From positions 8,937,497-9,001,496 of the forward strand of contig JAKTNV010000007.1 of assembly GCA_022747635.1 (NCBI GenBank): DNA of 64,000 nt, read 5' to 3'. Made by a program: the position numbers and the translations under genes. Under the pieces are notes generated by a model. That model was not told the origin of the DNA. It worked only from the letters and a program-made list of their open reading frames with translations, and did no database searches. Numbering within the stretch: the first letter of the stretch is position 1; every line of letters begins with the position of its first letter. Positions 1-12,000 of this stretch are shown piece after piece. The DNA comes from Hetaerina americana. Taxonomy: Eukaryota; Arthropoda; Insecta; Odonata; Calopterygidae.

Positions 1-598
1 AACAAATGTTTGAAATCTTTGTCGTTCTCATCACACAACTCTCAAAAGAGTCGATCATTAAAAGCATGGGCTTAGATTTTGTTAACCACTGTAATTGCAA
101 TGTTTAAGGGCTTGTGAAGGTGATCACTCAGTATTTTAGCCACTGGATGTTGTCCGCGAATGACACAATGAATTGCAAAAACATTTGGTACATATTTTCT
201 CAAGTATGCAATACAATTATGGTATGTGGTCATGACCAGTCATTGACGGAGCTCCATCTGTCGCAACAGCAAGTATTTTAGAAAGTAGAATTTTTTTGTT
301 CCTGAATAACTGCTCCATAATACGAAATATTTACTCCCCTTCAGTGTCAGTTTCTAATTGCCTTGCAAACAATACATTTGAGGTAGATTTTCATATTTAA
401 TAAATCGTACGTAAAACAGAACACAGATTAATAACCTGGCAAAGTTGACTGGTCCAACTGTAATGCAAATTCTGTTGTTCTCAGGACGCTGCACAAAATA
501 TCTTTTGCATTTTCAGCTATTTCATCTATTCGTCGTTGAACTGAAGTGTTGATTAGGGGAATAATTTTTATTGTATCATATGGTGATTATGTAGAACA
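1..598 (-). pseudogene. hAT transposase relic (SCAND3/ZBED5-like), part 1
   Basis: Reading the minus strand gives a broken hAT transposase: RRIDEIAENAKDIL, then FALQLDQSTL, then an ATDGAPSMTG-like segment, a decayed NVFAIHCVIRGQHPVAK and FNDRLFRELCDEND. Their order (LQLDEST, TDGAPAM, HCxIHR, RLFxxLCE) is that of hAT transposases of the SCAND3/ZBED5 type. Frameshifts and stops make it inactive. The N-terminal continuation is at 1489-1736. It lies inside an AGXT2 intron and may run past the left edge. Confidence 0.75.
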
Positions 599-1488
599 TT
601 GATGAAGTTTTCTCGGGGCTTCCACCAGGTTGGCCAACATTTCGATGCCTGACTTGTGCATCGTCCTAAGGGATGATGATTGCCACTCTTCAGTTTCAGT
701 TTTAAAGGTTTTTATTTCCGTAAAGAACAGCGTACAAGAATGAATATATAAAATATATAGTGGAAACATAACACAACAATACGGAAACCCCTTTTAGGAT
801 ATACTCCTCTTCGGGGTGGAAAGATTGCCACTCTGGTTTTGGCCGTATTATATACATGTGCTCTCGGGTCAGGTGACTTCTGATTGGTCCAAGGGGGAGG
901 AGCTTCCTGATTGGTCGCCGGGTTGCTGTGTTCTGTTCCTTTCTCTTCTCACCTCCATTAGCACAGGTTTCCATGTGTTACTGAGGGAGTAGCCGGAATC
1001 CCTGTTGAAATTCCATCCTGCCATTCTAATTTCGATTGATTCCTTGATAATGCAGTCCCAGTAACCGTCCCGTTGAAAGTCCTGTTGAAATTCATTGAGT
1101 GATCCATCCCAATGCTGTGTTTGGCGATGGCTGATTCCTCCAACTGCCCTAGTCATGTCTTTTGTGTTCCTTCAACCTGGTCTCGATCGCCCCATCTCTC
1201 CAATGTAGACATCTCGGCAGGTACACTGGAATTGGTATATACCTCGGGTCTTTAGGCTGATTGGGTCCTTTGCTCTGACAAGCAAATTTCTAATTTTTCC
1301 CCGTGGTTTGTGGATTACCTCAATTTTATGCCTCGCCAGTATCCTGGATATTTTCCCGGATATCGAGGCAACGTACTGCAAGTAGGCCCTGGCCAATGGT
1401 TTTTCTTTTTCCTCTTTCATTGTGCATGCTTGCGGGTCAAAGGACCTTTTTAGGGCGAAGGAGCACCAGATCCCGCACCAGATCCTAC
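599..1488 (-). mobile_element. Penelope-like element fragment with GIY-YIG endonuclease
   Basis: The minus strand encodes the C-terminal part of a PLE polyprotein in several frames: LQYVASISGKISRILARHKI, KPRGKIRNLLVRAKDPISLK, then the GIY-YIG signature GIYQFQC..CRDVYIGEMGR, followed in other frames by SAIAKHSIG and GYWDCIIKESIEIR. These are the linker and nuclease blocks of Penelope/Neptune-type elements. Frameshifts show decay. The RT domain is missing, as expected of 5' truncation. The fragment is bounded by an identical 12-bp direct repeat (587-598 and 1489-1500). Confidence 0.8.
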
Positions 1489-1736
1489 TTATGTAGAACA
1501 GTTATCAGGACGTCACTTACTGCCGGTAAGATGAGTTCTTCACCAATTGTCTGAGGATTTCCAGATTTGGCTAATAATAATGAAATATTGTATGATGCAC
1601 GCAAGCCATGATGGATATGTTTTGAAGCATTACACAACATCCTTGAAAGTGTTGGGCAATTTTGCACTCTCTCATGAAGTGATTGAAAAAATGTTAGTCT
1701 TTTCTGTCTTGCAACGATGTGCCTTATTAAAACCAC
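1489..1736 (-). pseudogene. hAT transposase relic, part 2 (N-terminal side)
   Basis: The minus-strand frame contains ASYNISLLLAKSGNPQTIGE and LILPAVSDVLITVL, matching the block in SCAND3/ZBED5-type hAT proteins of the form SYxVSxLIAKxxKPHTIGE. Its next block (RRIDE..) is found left of 590, so this is the same gene separated by the inserted PLE fragment. Confidence 0.75.
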
Positions 1737-1744
1737 TGGCCTAG

Positions 1745-1975
1745 AGGGTTGGAGGTGAAGACTAGTAGCTGGAGGATATCATATTCAAATCTGGGAGACA
1801 TCACGGGACAATCCTGTTTTCACCCAACCTATGTGATATATTCTAAAACTCAGTTCTTCCTGGGAAACTGCAGGAGATACAGGGAAAGGAACTGGCCCAC
1901 ACTATTACCCTGCATGAATACCATAGGGCATAGGGCTTGCTTAGAGGTGACTACTAACCCCCATCCAACCAATTC
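1745..1975 (+). repeat. SINE-1 fragment (3' body)
   Basis: Contains the body sequence CTGGGAAACTGCAGGAGATA, then AGGGAAAGGAACTGGCC and ACCCTGCATGAAT, also found in the fuller copies at 17098-17375 and 24870-25130. The tRNA-like head is degraded. Confidence 0.55.
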
Positions 1976-2298
1976 AATACAAAATTAAAAGATAACTTTG
2001 TATTCCCCACATGGTACAATGCGTATCACTACACTATAGCCGACTCAATGTGAAATATAGCAGGTTAAAATATAGCCCTTGGTGATAAAGTTATATTTAT
2101 GTAATATATTGCACATAAATATGCTACAGTGTAGTGAAATACATTACACTATACACCAATAAAGGTTTGGCATATAAAAAGTATTTTTAATTATTTTGGA
2201 TATCCACAATTTTCACTAAGTTACGTCTGATGCTATTAAGTTTATACCAACTCTGAGATTAATTACTGTGTTGGGGTTGTGCTATAGATGCTATTTAC

Positions 2299-2391
2299 CT
2301 CATCAGCAATGCAGACACCTCCGTTGGCCTTCACTATTTCATAAGCCTTCTTTAAGTAGCCCTTAGGAAACTGCACAGTACCACCCACACC
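2299..2391 (-). CDS. AGXT2: AGXT2 exon 6 (ADE motif)
   Basis: Acceptor ATTTCAG, then [20 protein letters not shown] and CIADE; donor GAG|GTAAAT after 2299. It is 31 codons, phase 0 at both ends. It lies beyond the range a simple ORF scan would report and was found by reading the strand. Further exons must be to the left of the window. Confidence 0.9.
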
Positions 2392-5300
2392 CTGAAATGA
2401 ATTAGAACATCAATCACCACTTGTCTTTAAGTTCAGCCATTAACTTCACATTTTATTCTCCACATGGCAACGATGAAGTTTTTGTTTTACTTTTCTGAAG
2501 AGTTTGATGAGGCACATAAGTGCCACAATTTCCTTCACCTTTTACACAAGCAGCAAAAATTTGCAAAGAGGTTGCTTCCGATGTGCTTATTTTGCCTTTT
2601 ACTCATCAGATAGGTTGCTGAGCTGATTGATAAACATGTATCAGAACCCAGCAAAATTTTAACAGATATACCATAAGTGTCTATCTGATTAGATTACATG
2701 CAATTTAGACACTATGTATATTTATGTTAACGATCTGCCTCTGCTAAATGAAAAAAATGATGTTAAATCTTTATCAATGGCTTATCATATTGATTAAATT
2801 TCATCTTAACTTCATCAACTGACTCTTCAATCAAACTCAAAAATTAATGGCAAACGTTTTCAAATGGTCTGTTGATAGCCAATAGAAAATTGTCAAATTC
2901 ATAACTTGTAAGCTTGCTGCATGTGGTAATACTATTGAAAATGTTGGTAAAATAATGGCTACTCGTGATGATTCCACAGTTGGAATAAGTAAGTTGAAAT
3001 TGGCCAAGTTCATGTAATTGGGAGCAGCCAGGACTTCATCTCAAAATTAAGTAAATGATCCCAATCATCAGTGGATTGCTTTTGCTGCTGAATGTATAAA
3101 TTAGGAGAATGCATTTCTTGAACAAATCTGCTGCCTTCACAATCCTATAAATCACATCCCATTTAAAAGGTTTCTGTTCCAACTTTTCCATTTTTTGGTT
3201 CACAGTGATTTGATCACTATTGATATTTAGCAGACAACAATTCACAGACAACATCACCACTTCGTAAAAATGGCATGGACTCCATGTTGGCATTCTTTTG
3301 GGGAAATATTCATTGAAAAAACCATGCATGTGTCACCTTAATGCTTTGCCTTTGTTTTTCTATCTGCTCTCCACTATTTTGATAAAAATGTTTCTGCAAT
3401 TCCAAAATTTCCTGCTCAATGATAATGATCCCAGATTCTTTACAAATCCCTCATTTATGGTTTTACACCTTGGTATTCAAGGATTCAGGGACTGCAGAAA
3501 CCCTGCTATGTGATTATTGATTACTTTGCACTATTGGAATTGTACATGGTTTTTAATATTTTTACCTTTGCTTACCATCTCTGTTTATTTACGTGAATTG
3601 AAATCCAAATTTGTAATTTTGCATTTTTACCCTTGAATTGTTTTCAGGGTTCATAGCATAGCAATGTAAAATGATGGAAGACTATTTCCTTTAATTTAGC
3701 ATAATGGCTCAAGAAATATATTTATTTTTAGTAATAACTTCACAAATAGGACACAACATGAGTGATTCATGAAGGGGCTAGACTATAGAACAATGTCACA
3801 TCATTTGCTGTAAGGAAATAATGCCATGTAACCAACTTACTCTTATGCTTAAAGTACTGAGATTCATAGAGTACTTAAATTCAATGAGACAGTTAAAAAC
3901 CTTATAAGAGTGATAATAACTATGATAGACAATGGAAAATTATAACTCACTAGGAAATATTCAACAATAGTCATTTCAACAATTTTTCAACAACATTTTA
4001 ACAACAATAATTCAGGCTAGTTCTACTCTTACTTAGCACCCCAAATATTCAGGTTAACCACCAAAAAAATTAACAAATTAGTATTAAAATGTATTAACTT
4101 TGCTGCAGGCTAGGTAATATCTCTCACATGAAGGTAAACTTTGCAAAAGAGTTTTAAGTGCACTAAGGGTAATGGCTCATGCAAAATATGTAACTATCAA
4201 AGGAAAAGACCAGCACAAAGTAAGGGATTGACAGTGGGTTTAAACATTGAAAACTTGTTCACCACTTCAACTTTCGATGAAAGTTGTTTATTTTCCCCAT
4301 GTTTAATTTCGAGAAAATGAAACATACATACAAAATGAAAAGAAATCAGACATCTTGATCGCAACAGTGTGAAAAGACAAATAGATACTAACAAGGCTTG
4401 CTTGCTGAACTACAGGGAAAAGGAAAATATTTGAAGACAAAAATGGACACACTTTGAAGCCCGTTGTTTTAGAAGATGAAAACTTGTGTAGGATTATTCT
4501 TAATACCCTAAACAGATATTATCAACTTCATTTGGTAGGCAATGCTCCCATCAGCAAATCTTTCTTTCACTGGTCTTACATTTGTGTAACGAAATTACCG
4601 ATGCACTTGTTGCTCCAAGTACTCTTGAGCGGTAAACCTTTGGACACTGGAACACATTCGATGTGCTTAGAGGCAAAAAGTAATGACAACAGAGTGCCAT
4701 TTATGATTATCAACCACATACCATGCCTTTCAAATTTTAATTTAATTCAAAATGAGACCTGACATGCTGAGAACTAGAGCGGAATCTGGAAGAGTGGTAT
4801 TTAGAGAGGTGAATGGATTCACCAGTTTTTAGCCACCAGCAGTTAAGTGGAATATTTATCGAAAAAATCACAGAAAGTTTTTCAATTTTTGCATGCTGGT
4901 GCAAGCCTGACACATTTTTTTTGTCCACTGTGTAAGAAACTTTTTCATTCGCATGCATTTTACATCACATTCATTTCTATCACGAAAGGTTATGAGATTT
5001 TCTAGAAATAAAAAAACTAGGCTAAACATCTTACATAGGAGGGCAAAATTGGAGGGCAAAAAAAATACTTAAAATAGGAGGGCAAAAACTAGAGCAGGTA
5101 GAACAGTTTACGTATCTCGGAAGTGTTTTGGACCAACACGGTCAAAGTAGTAGGGACGTAAGGAGAAGAATTGCGCTAGGCAAAGAGGCTTTCACAAGGA
5201 GGAGGGAGTTGATGACAGGGACGTTGAGTAAGGATGTTAAGAAAAGACTCGTAAAAACTTTGATATGGAGCGTAGCTATGTTCGGCGCGGAAACATGGTC

Positions 5301-7491
5301 ATTAAAGCAGGAGGATAGACGTAGTTTGGAGGCTTTTGAAATGTGGATGTGGAAAAGAATGGAGAAGGTGAAATGGACAGAGAAGAAAACGAATGTGGAA
5401 GTACTTGGTATGGTGGGCGAAGAGAGGGGTTCATTGGAAGAAATCCTATGGAGGCAGGAAAAATGGATGAGGGGCATATTGATCGGCAGTTGCATGTTGA
5501 AGACTGTAATAGAGGGGAGAATGTTAGGCAAACGAGGAAAGAGTAGGAACAGGATAGGGATGCTGGACGGGATGAAGGGAGGACGGAAGTACTCAGAGAT
5601 GAAGAGGGACCTGATGTAGATTAAGTTGCTGGATTGTTTTGTTAGGAGTCACAAAATATTTATTCAGTAGTTCTGTCCATCCGAAAACCTACCTTAACCG
5701 CTAGATTACCTGATAATAATATATCACGTAAATGAGCCTTAAAAGATCACAGCATGCTTAACAGAAAGTATCAAGATTCCCTGTGTAGCAAATTGAAATG
5801 AAACTATTGACTTAGTAATTCCCCACACTTTAGTGATTGTTGATTTACAAAGTCAATAATTTCATTTCAATATGTAATTAAAATTCCATAAAGTTACGCC
5901 AGATAGAACAAATTTTACCTGTATGGACTCTGCAATAAAAGCACCAACATGACCTGATGGCAGGGAGTAACGAAATACATCTTGCAGCTGCTCATAATAA
6001 TGTTCTGCAGCTTCACAGGTTTCTGGTGTACAAGTACACTCTCTTGTGGTTTGCACCGGTGAGTCCCTGCATCTTGATCCACCCCATGTACCACGGTATA
6101 CATCTGGATTCATAGTCTACCCTAGAAATTAGGCCCATTCCAAATTGGAAACAAATTGGGCAAGAAAATAAATGAAAGACAAGGGAAGAAGGTATATGTT
6201 ATGGGATATTCCATTCATATTTATTGATAATCAATTTACAAACAAAATAAGAAAAAAATTCGGCCAGTTTGCCAGGGTTTTTCTAGAAAAAATATCTAGG
6301 GTATCAAATGCCCAAATTATTTAGCTGTAGCCAAAGCACCCTGCCTGAAAACTATGAGGTTACTACTGCAAAGATCATAAAAGTGGCAGTCACGAGGCAA
6401 GAAAAATTTGAACATACCACAGAAATCAATTTCCTGCCCAATTAATTCCTTAATGGCTTCATGAAAAATTCAAAACACATACGTGGATACTTGTATTTGG
6501 AGAATGAGATTCAACAGGTGCTCTTTCTGGAATCACACCTGATGTATATAATATTAGAGAGTAGGCATAGGTAAAAATAATGCTCACATGATGCACTCCT
6601 CCTCCAGTATTGACATTGTATTTCCAAGTTGATAAAGCTGTAGCTCCCATGATATAAGGACTCATCCCATGATATCCATTTCTTAGGGACACCACCTCGG
6701 AATTTTTAGTATGAGCACGGGCCATAAAGAGGGCTAAATCGTTCGCTTCTGAGCCACTATTCACAAAATAGAATACCTGAAAGTGAAATAGTTACTTGCA
6801 TGCATGGAAGTGGATTTATAGATGATGGGCTACATTTATTGTACGTGCGATCATTACCTTAAGTTCGCCAGGAAACTTTTCTGCTAACGTTTCTGCGTAT
6901 TCGTGTATTTTAGGGTGCATGTATATATTTGTTGTATGCCATAGTTGATTCATCTGCTGGACAGCAGCATCGGTGACTCTCCTGCATTGAAAAGGCGTGA
7001 AATACGAAGCATGTCATTCGAAATCGTTTTTAAAAAATGCGCATACTTACGGGTGGCAGTGACCAACGCTGACAGTAACAATTCCGCCAAACATGTCCAA
7101 ATAACGTCTTCCTTCGTGGTCGAACAACCATTGCATTTTACCCTCGTGAATTAAGAGTGGTTTCCTATAATACGTTAGAAGACATGGAACTAAATTTTCT
7201 TGTTTAATTTTCTTTACTTTCTCGAAATTAGGGCCTGCATAAGGCTTGGGCTTGTGGTTGCAAGGAGGCATAATTGCCGCCGATGAATTTCGGACAAAAT
7301 TCCTTCCACCGCATGCAGGCTTTAAACCTGTCGAGAAGATGCACGTCAAGAATTTATTCGGTACATTATATGTCGTCGTGTCGTTTCGGACCACTAATGT
7401 CGTCTTTGTAAACTTTCAAACGTAAAATTACGTAGAAAACTCCACACAATTTGAAGGAAGGACTGTACAAACCAAGAATTTTTCGGAGCAT
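2299..7491 (-). CDS. AGXT2: Alanine-glyoxylate aminotransferase 2, mitochondrial (partial, 3' end beyond window)
   Basis: Class-III PLP aminotransferase that in animals transfers the amino group of alanine to glyoxylate in mitochondria and also acts on dimethylarginine. Exons on the minus strand: 7491-about 7422 (tentative), 7327-7051, 6981-6858, 6776-6588, 6116-5919, 2391-2299; splice phases agree from the second exon on. Visible family landmarks are MPPC near the N-terminus, [39 protein letters not shown], the PLP-phosphate region [19 protein letters not shown] followed by CRDSPVQT, and CIADEV, whose Asp contacts the pyridine nitrogen. The order matches vertebrate AGXT2. The catalytic-lysine exon and the C-terminus are absent, presumably left of position 1. 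The proposed start gives a basic, hydrophobic leader ([10 protein letters not shown]) that suits a mitochondrial presequence. The 3.5-kb fifth intron carries LINE and PLE remnants. Confidence 0.93.
2392..5049. other. AGXT2 intron, no gene seen
   Basis: Nothing here could be assigned with confidence. A weak LINE-like stretch (YVNDLPLL.. reading at about 2718-2760, plus strand) may be a decayed reverse transcriptase. The short open frames at 3036-3513 have no recognisable motif. 1991-2298 is likewise blank. Confidence 0.4.
5060..5720 (+). mobile_element. 5'-truncated non-LTR retrotransposon (LINE-A family), ORF2 C-terminus and 3' tail
   Basis: An open frame at 5128-5619 encodes the end of the LINE ORF2 ([65 protein letters not shown]), followed by the family 3' tail AAACCTACCTTAACCG..TAGATTACCT and a TAA-rich end. 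The same sequence recurs at 11215, 26405, 35339 (minus), 39826 (minus) and 51410. This copy keeps an unbroken C-terminal frame and so is one of the younger pieces. Confidence 0.85.
5830..5917 (+). repeat. PLE-derived terminal sequence abutting AGXT2 splice donor
   Basis: Sequence from TTACAAAGTCAATAATTTCA through AATTCCATAAAGTTACGCC to AACAAATTTTA matches the PLE end at 37720-37795. The similarity runs to within two bases of the exon 5 donor dinucleotide. Confidence 0.6.
5919..6116 (-). CDS. AGXT2: AGXT2 exon 5
   Basis: Starts after ..GTAG at 6117: an in-frame TAG at 6119-6117 fixes the boundary, giving [13 protein letters not shown]. Donor CAG|GTAAAA after 5919. It carries the Cys-rich segment (CTCTPETC) characteristic of AGXT2 and ends AFIAESIQ. 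Confidence 0.9.
6588..6776 (-). CDS. AGXT2: AGXT2 exon 4 (SGSEAN motif)
   Basis: Acceptor TTTCAG then [20 protein letters not shown]; donor CAT|GTGAGC after 6588. It carries the PLP phosphate-binding Ser-Gly-Ser-Glu-Ala-Asn loop and [14 protein letters not shown]. The exon is 63 codons, phase 0 at both ends. Confidence 0.9.
6858..6981 (-). CDS. AGXT2: AGXT2 exon 3
   Basis: Acceptor AATGCAG at 6982 and donor AAG|GTAATG after 6858. It encodes [18 protein letters not shown] and the [20 protein letters not shown] segment, in phase with both neighbours across introns of 69 and 81 bases. Confidence 0.88.
7051..7327 (-). CDS. AGXT2: AGXT2 exon 2
   Basis: Acceptor TTCTCGACAG ends at 7328 and donor CC|GTAAGT follows 7051. 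It encodes the MPPC segment and the start of the aminotransferase fold through [12 protein letters not shown]; the final proline codon is split with the next exon. Confidence 0.85.
7422..7491 (-). CDS. AGXT2: AGXT2 exon 1, tentative (mitochondrial leader)
   Basis: An ATG at 7491-7489 opens a short frame starting [17 protein letters not shown], with Lys/Arg and hydrophobic residues and no acidic residue, as in a mitochondrial presequence. A phase-compatible donor is C|GT after 7422; GTAATT after 7432 has a better donor but the wrong phase for the acceptor used. The end is therefore uncertain. Confidence 0.45.
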
Positions 7492-7554
7492 TCTGAACGA
7501 ATATCTTCTTTCTCTAGTACGACAGAACGATCGCCTCGACTCCTCCCTGGGATC

Positions 7555-7625
7555 ACATGAACATAAAACCCAAGGTCTTTCGAAGCTTTAAAAGACTTTT
7601 ATCAGGACTCACAGGTTACGTCATA
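7555..7625 (-). repeat. Possible PLE/retroelement end with CTGAT-hairpin-GAAA pattern
   Basis: The minus strand reads CCTGATAAAAGTC, a short inverted segment, then CGAAAGACCTTGGG. It resembles the modules described at 37856 but lacks the UGANGA core. It lies less than 150 bp upstream of the AGXT2 start. 7641-8819 holds nothing I can assign. Confidence 0.3.
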
Positions 7626-8819
7626 GGCAGCTCGCTTTAATCTTGCTCCCTCATCCTTCGCTCCACCCATCCTCCTACGACGTTCACAATTTCTATTTGG
7701 CGGTTGCCCGCCGGATTTGAGGGGGGGACAATGAATGGACCACGGAAGAACACCGACATACTGGGAATACTCTTTATTGCCGATAGGTCGTGCTTAATGT
7801 GCGTGGATAATAAACCTCAAGGAACGTTGAAATGCTAGAGTTGAAGATTACAGTATGAACTGCTATTTAATTCAATTCTCGGCCGCTTCGGTACATTTAC
7901 GGCAGATTCAACGCTAACGAAATGGGATTAATGTATTACGGTGCCTGTGTTGGGTGAAATTATCGCTTCGATTGAAGGTTTCATGCGTACATGGTTGAAT
8001 GAAGTCATGAATTCTGTATTTTTTAGCGTGATGGAAAAAGAGCATAGCGGATATGAAAGCCTTAAATCAATTTGAAGGAAATTGCCATTTCTCTTGAAAT
8101 AACGCGCGTGCTGAGTGAACGTAATTATTTTATAATCTGGGTAATAACTTCTAATCGATTCCCAATTGAAATAATTATATTTCGTGAATAGTAATCAGAG
8201 CAGAGATGATGATAACAGTTTTAAGTTGAAGCATATCTAATTTTTGTGGGTACCTACCCTCAATTATTGTTAAACGGCGAGTTGAACTAATTCCATTTAT
8301 TCACACAAATAAACTTGTTACCTGTTATTATAAACTCGTTTAATAAAGATGTCATGTACAAGAGTATTTGACTATGAAGAACTGTGCTTCTATGATACTA
8401 ACAAAACTGCAGCAATGTTTTGAAAGAGAATTATGAGGCAAGGACAAGAATGGAGGCATCTCAGTGAAGAGATGAAAAGTTGACGTCAAGACGTCCCATA
8501 GATCAGCTTTTAAAGTATATGAAGAATAGTATTATTAGGAACCTAAAAATTATTAAAGGGATTACGATATTAAGTATTTTTTAAATAAGGCCTTACACAT
8601 GCATAATTATATTTTGTATTTTTAATTCTCCATTATGATATTTTTCATCCATTGATGTCATCGATTAACTAAGGAAAGCAATAATAATAATGCAGTTAAA
8701 TGAAGAAAAATAGATGTTCCTTAAATGAGGTTTGGTGAGGGCTTTTTCATCTTTCCCCCACTGTTTTAAAGGCCTACATTGCATTTTATCACATTTTGAT
8801 TTTGCGAGGTAGAATGCAC

Positions 8820-9038
8820 TTAATCAATGGAGAGCTCATCTAGAGCGTTTTCACAATTGTCTTGTGTCTCAACCATGTTCTCCTCCATAGGGTCCTCCAA
8901 ATCTGAGTGGATCCAAGTAGGGATCACCAGCACAAAACGGCAGACTTTGCGTGGTGTCTCATCTGGCATTCCATTCTTTTGGAGTGCATCCATCTCCAAA
9001 GTTGTAGTATCTTTACTGTTTTTGGGGGAAGAAATATC
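8820..9038 (-). CDS. Uncharacterised gene, exon 3 (terminal)
   Basis: Encodes DISSPKNSKDTTTLEMDALQ, RKVCRFVLVIPTWIHSDLED and a Glu/Asp-rich end before TAA. Acceptor TTTAAGTTGCAG at 9039. Phase 0 with exon 2. Confidence 0.65.
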   Translation of the reverse strand, partial: DISSPKNSKDTTTLEMDALQKNGMPDETPRKVCRFVLVIPTWIHSDLEDPMEENMVETQDNCENALDELSID

Positions 9039-12000
9039 CTGCAACTTAAAAATTCATTTTCATTAGCGTATGATTTCACGTGATACATTCATTACATAAA
9101 GGTACCTCATCCATTATATATAAAGGTACTTCATTTATTTTCAACTTATAAATATTGTTTATGATACATTCAGTCAAATTACTCCTATGTATACTCCATC
9201 TATTTTTGAAGAAGTCAATAGGTTGTGTACACATTGTATTGACTGCTATGGCATTTTTATGACATGCCTACTGTGAAAAATTACAGTGGATATTGTTCCT
9301 GCAGGTAACTTTTTAAGTTTTATCAAAATGCGATTTACATGGAGAGAGGTTTTGGCTTAAGGCAATGGATGTCTTAATGATCCCCTCCTAGTCTGTCCAA
9401 AATATGTAACCAAATCTGATGTACCATAAGTGTACATATACTCGGAATAAACTGTTTCTATTGTAACGTTCTATCTATAGTAACATTCATATTCATGAAA
9501 GCATCTTTTCCAAAGGTCAAATCCCCTTCATTCCATGTAGAGAATTACCGATGAATCAATACAATAAACATTGTAGCATATATGCCATTTTTTAAGAGAC
9601 CATCCCACTGTGCAATTATGCAAACTCTAACATAGATATGACGTCCTTTTTTTCAGAGTTCCCAAACGATACTCAGCTGAATCTGGCAAGTGTTTCCTTA
9701 GCATTCCAGCTAAGGAAACGCTTGCCAGATAGCAAGGCACTAGTTTGAATGCAAGCAAAACTGTTATCAGATTATTACTGACTATTGCAAGGGAACTCAA
9801 ATAAATGAGACAAACAGAACCAGAATACTGGGGATATAAATATAATGGATTTTTTAACTGTAACTATGTAAATTCATGCACACTTACATTTTCTTGTTTG
9901 GTTTCCAATTGGCAGTAATTCAGGGAAGGCTCTTGGTTGGTTGAAGGAATGGGGCTTGCAAATGAATCAAGCCCAATTTCCTTGCTCCTTGTTTCTAAAC
10001 CATGTTCATTTTGCAAGAGTTTATAACTGCGACCTCTAATTGGTCTGTACTTGTTCTTCTTTTCATCTGCGTTGCAGTCATCTCTGGTGGCTACAATATC
10101 AGTTTGGCCTCTTCGGAAAAACTTGTATATATTTTTAATCCCTGTGAAGTGAGGAAATGAGTTATGTTTATCCTTAATGATTTTATTTTTTCAGTCCTTG
10201 AAATTATTTGCAGAGATTTCAGCTGATCCAATTAAGGATCACAGGAGACACAATGGACCCTGGTTTTTGGGGTAAACGAGTCTTCAATGGGAACAGTTCT
10301 AAACAGAGAGGTTAACATTGATTGATTGAACTGTGTATTTGTGTGATGGAATGATTCCACCTAGTAATGACTCGAACATTTTCATAAGTTCTGATAGATT
10401 TTACCTGTTTGAAGATTGTCAGAAGACATTATTAAATCTTAAAGGCCAGTTTTATATCATCTTGTTACACTAAAGGCTTAACTTTAGCTTCTGGTTTAGA
10501 CGAAAACTCAGTTTTGTGGTTGCTAGTTAAGTTCAAAAGAAACCCTTCAACATCTCAACAATTGAAACCTGATCTAACCATTGTTACATTGTTCACATTC
10601 TCTAATGAAAAATCTTATTTGTTTATAAAATCGGACTTGTCAGTTATCTCCTTATTCAATTAATTTTCCCATTTACTTACAATTGGAGTTGATACATTGT
10701 GAAACTATGTCTAAATCAATGACAATAATTTAGGATGAGATCAGGGGAATGGATTAGACAGCAAGGAGAATACAATGATTCATTCACTAATTTACAGTTG
10801 GACAGAAGATTCATGGAAATTTCCATTTGCAAGTGCATATAACTCCGAACTCATTCCCTTTGGAGAAAATATTTTGGGGGTAAGTCACTTGTGTGGTTGT
10901 TACCTAGCAGTTGTTCCAAACATTTCATGCTATTCTGTCCTGAGAAATGAAAAATGTGAATAAGTTTACTATAAGGCAAAACACCTACTTTCCTCACCTG
11001 AAGATGGCTTGACATCTATATTGTGGAACAAATTTTGATGAGGGAATGCAAAGTGGTTTTATCTCTATATGAAATTTTCAGAAATTATCAATGCTTGAAA
11101 CTATTCAGTTTGCTATGAAAATGTTGTGCACGCAGCTGTAGAACTGCCGATAACTTCTGTAGCCCTCTGAACACTTCAATTATGTTCAATGCTTGTACCG
11201 CTAGCATATATGCCAAAACATAAAATACTTGGTATGGTGGGCGAAGAGAGGGGTTTGCTGGGAGCAATCCTATGGAGGCAGGAAAAGTGGCTGAAGGGGG
11301 TATTGACCGACAGTGGGATGTTGAAGACTGTGATAGAGGGGAGAATGTTGGGCAAACGAGGAAAGGGAAGGAACAGGATAGGGATGTTGGATGGGATGAA
11401 GTGAGGAAGAAAGTACTCAGAGATGAAGAGGGACCTGATGTAGAGTAGGATCTTGTGTTTTGCTAGGGGTCACAAATTATTTAATTAGTAATTATGTCCA
11501 TCCAAAAACCTACCTTAACCGGTAGATTACCTAATAATAATAATGCCCAAACATAAAAATATTTGCCAAAATGTCTAAGAGATTCTGTTTTTGTAACAAT
11601 ACATGTAGTCAAATGAGAACTTCATTTCAGTTTTAAAAGTTCTTGACAATAGTTCATGAATGGAGATTTCACATGTTTGTCAGTGTTTCAAATACTTGTA
11701 ACTCTTTACCTTTGAACTAAATACACATGGTCCCTCACATTATGGCTATTTCTTTCTGGAAGTTATGGGAGTGTCACCTATAGCTTGAGCACACCATCCA
11801 TTAATTGAGCTTGGTTATGTCAGCTGTTTTGCATTCTTTAAATTTTACATAACTGGTCATATAGTGACCAATTATTTTAAAGATTGTCATTTTTAAGTTT
11901 AACAATTTTTTAACGATAATTTACTCTATTGTCATCTTTTATATGTATGATTTAAGGATGTTGCACTGAAACTAATTAAGTCATATTTGTATGATTGCCA

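Noticed and set aside
5142..5531. 129-codon minus-strand open frame, and its twin at 35598-35987 plus
   Set aside because: Both are antisense to the same LINE-A ORF2 C-terminus; their similarity to each other reflects the LINE, not a gene family.
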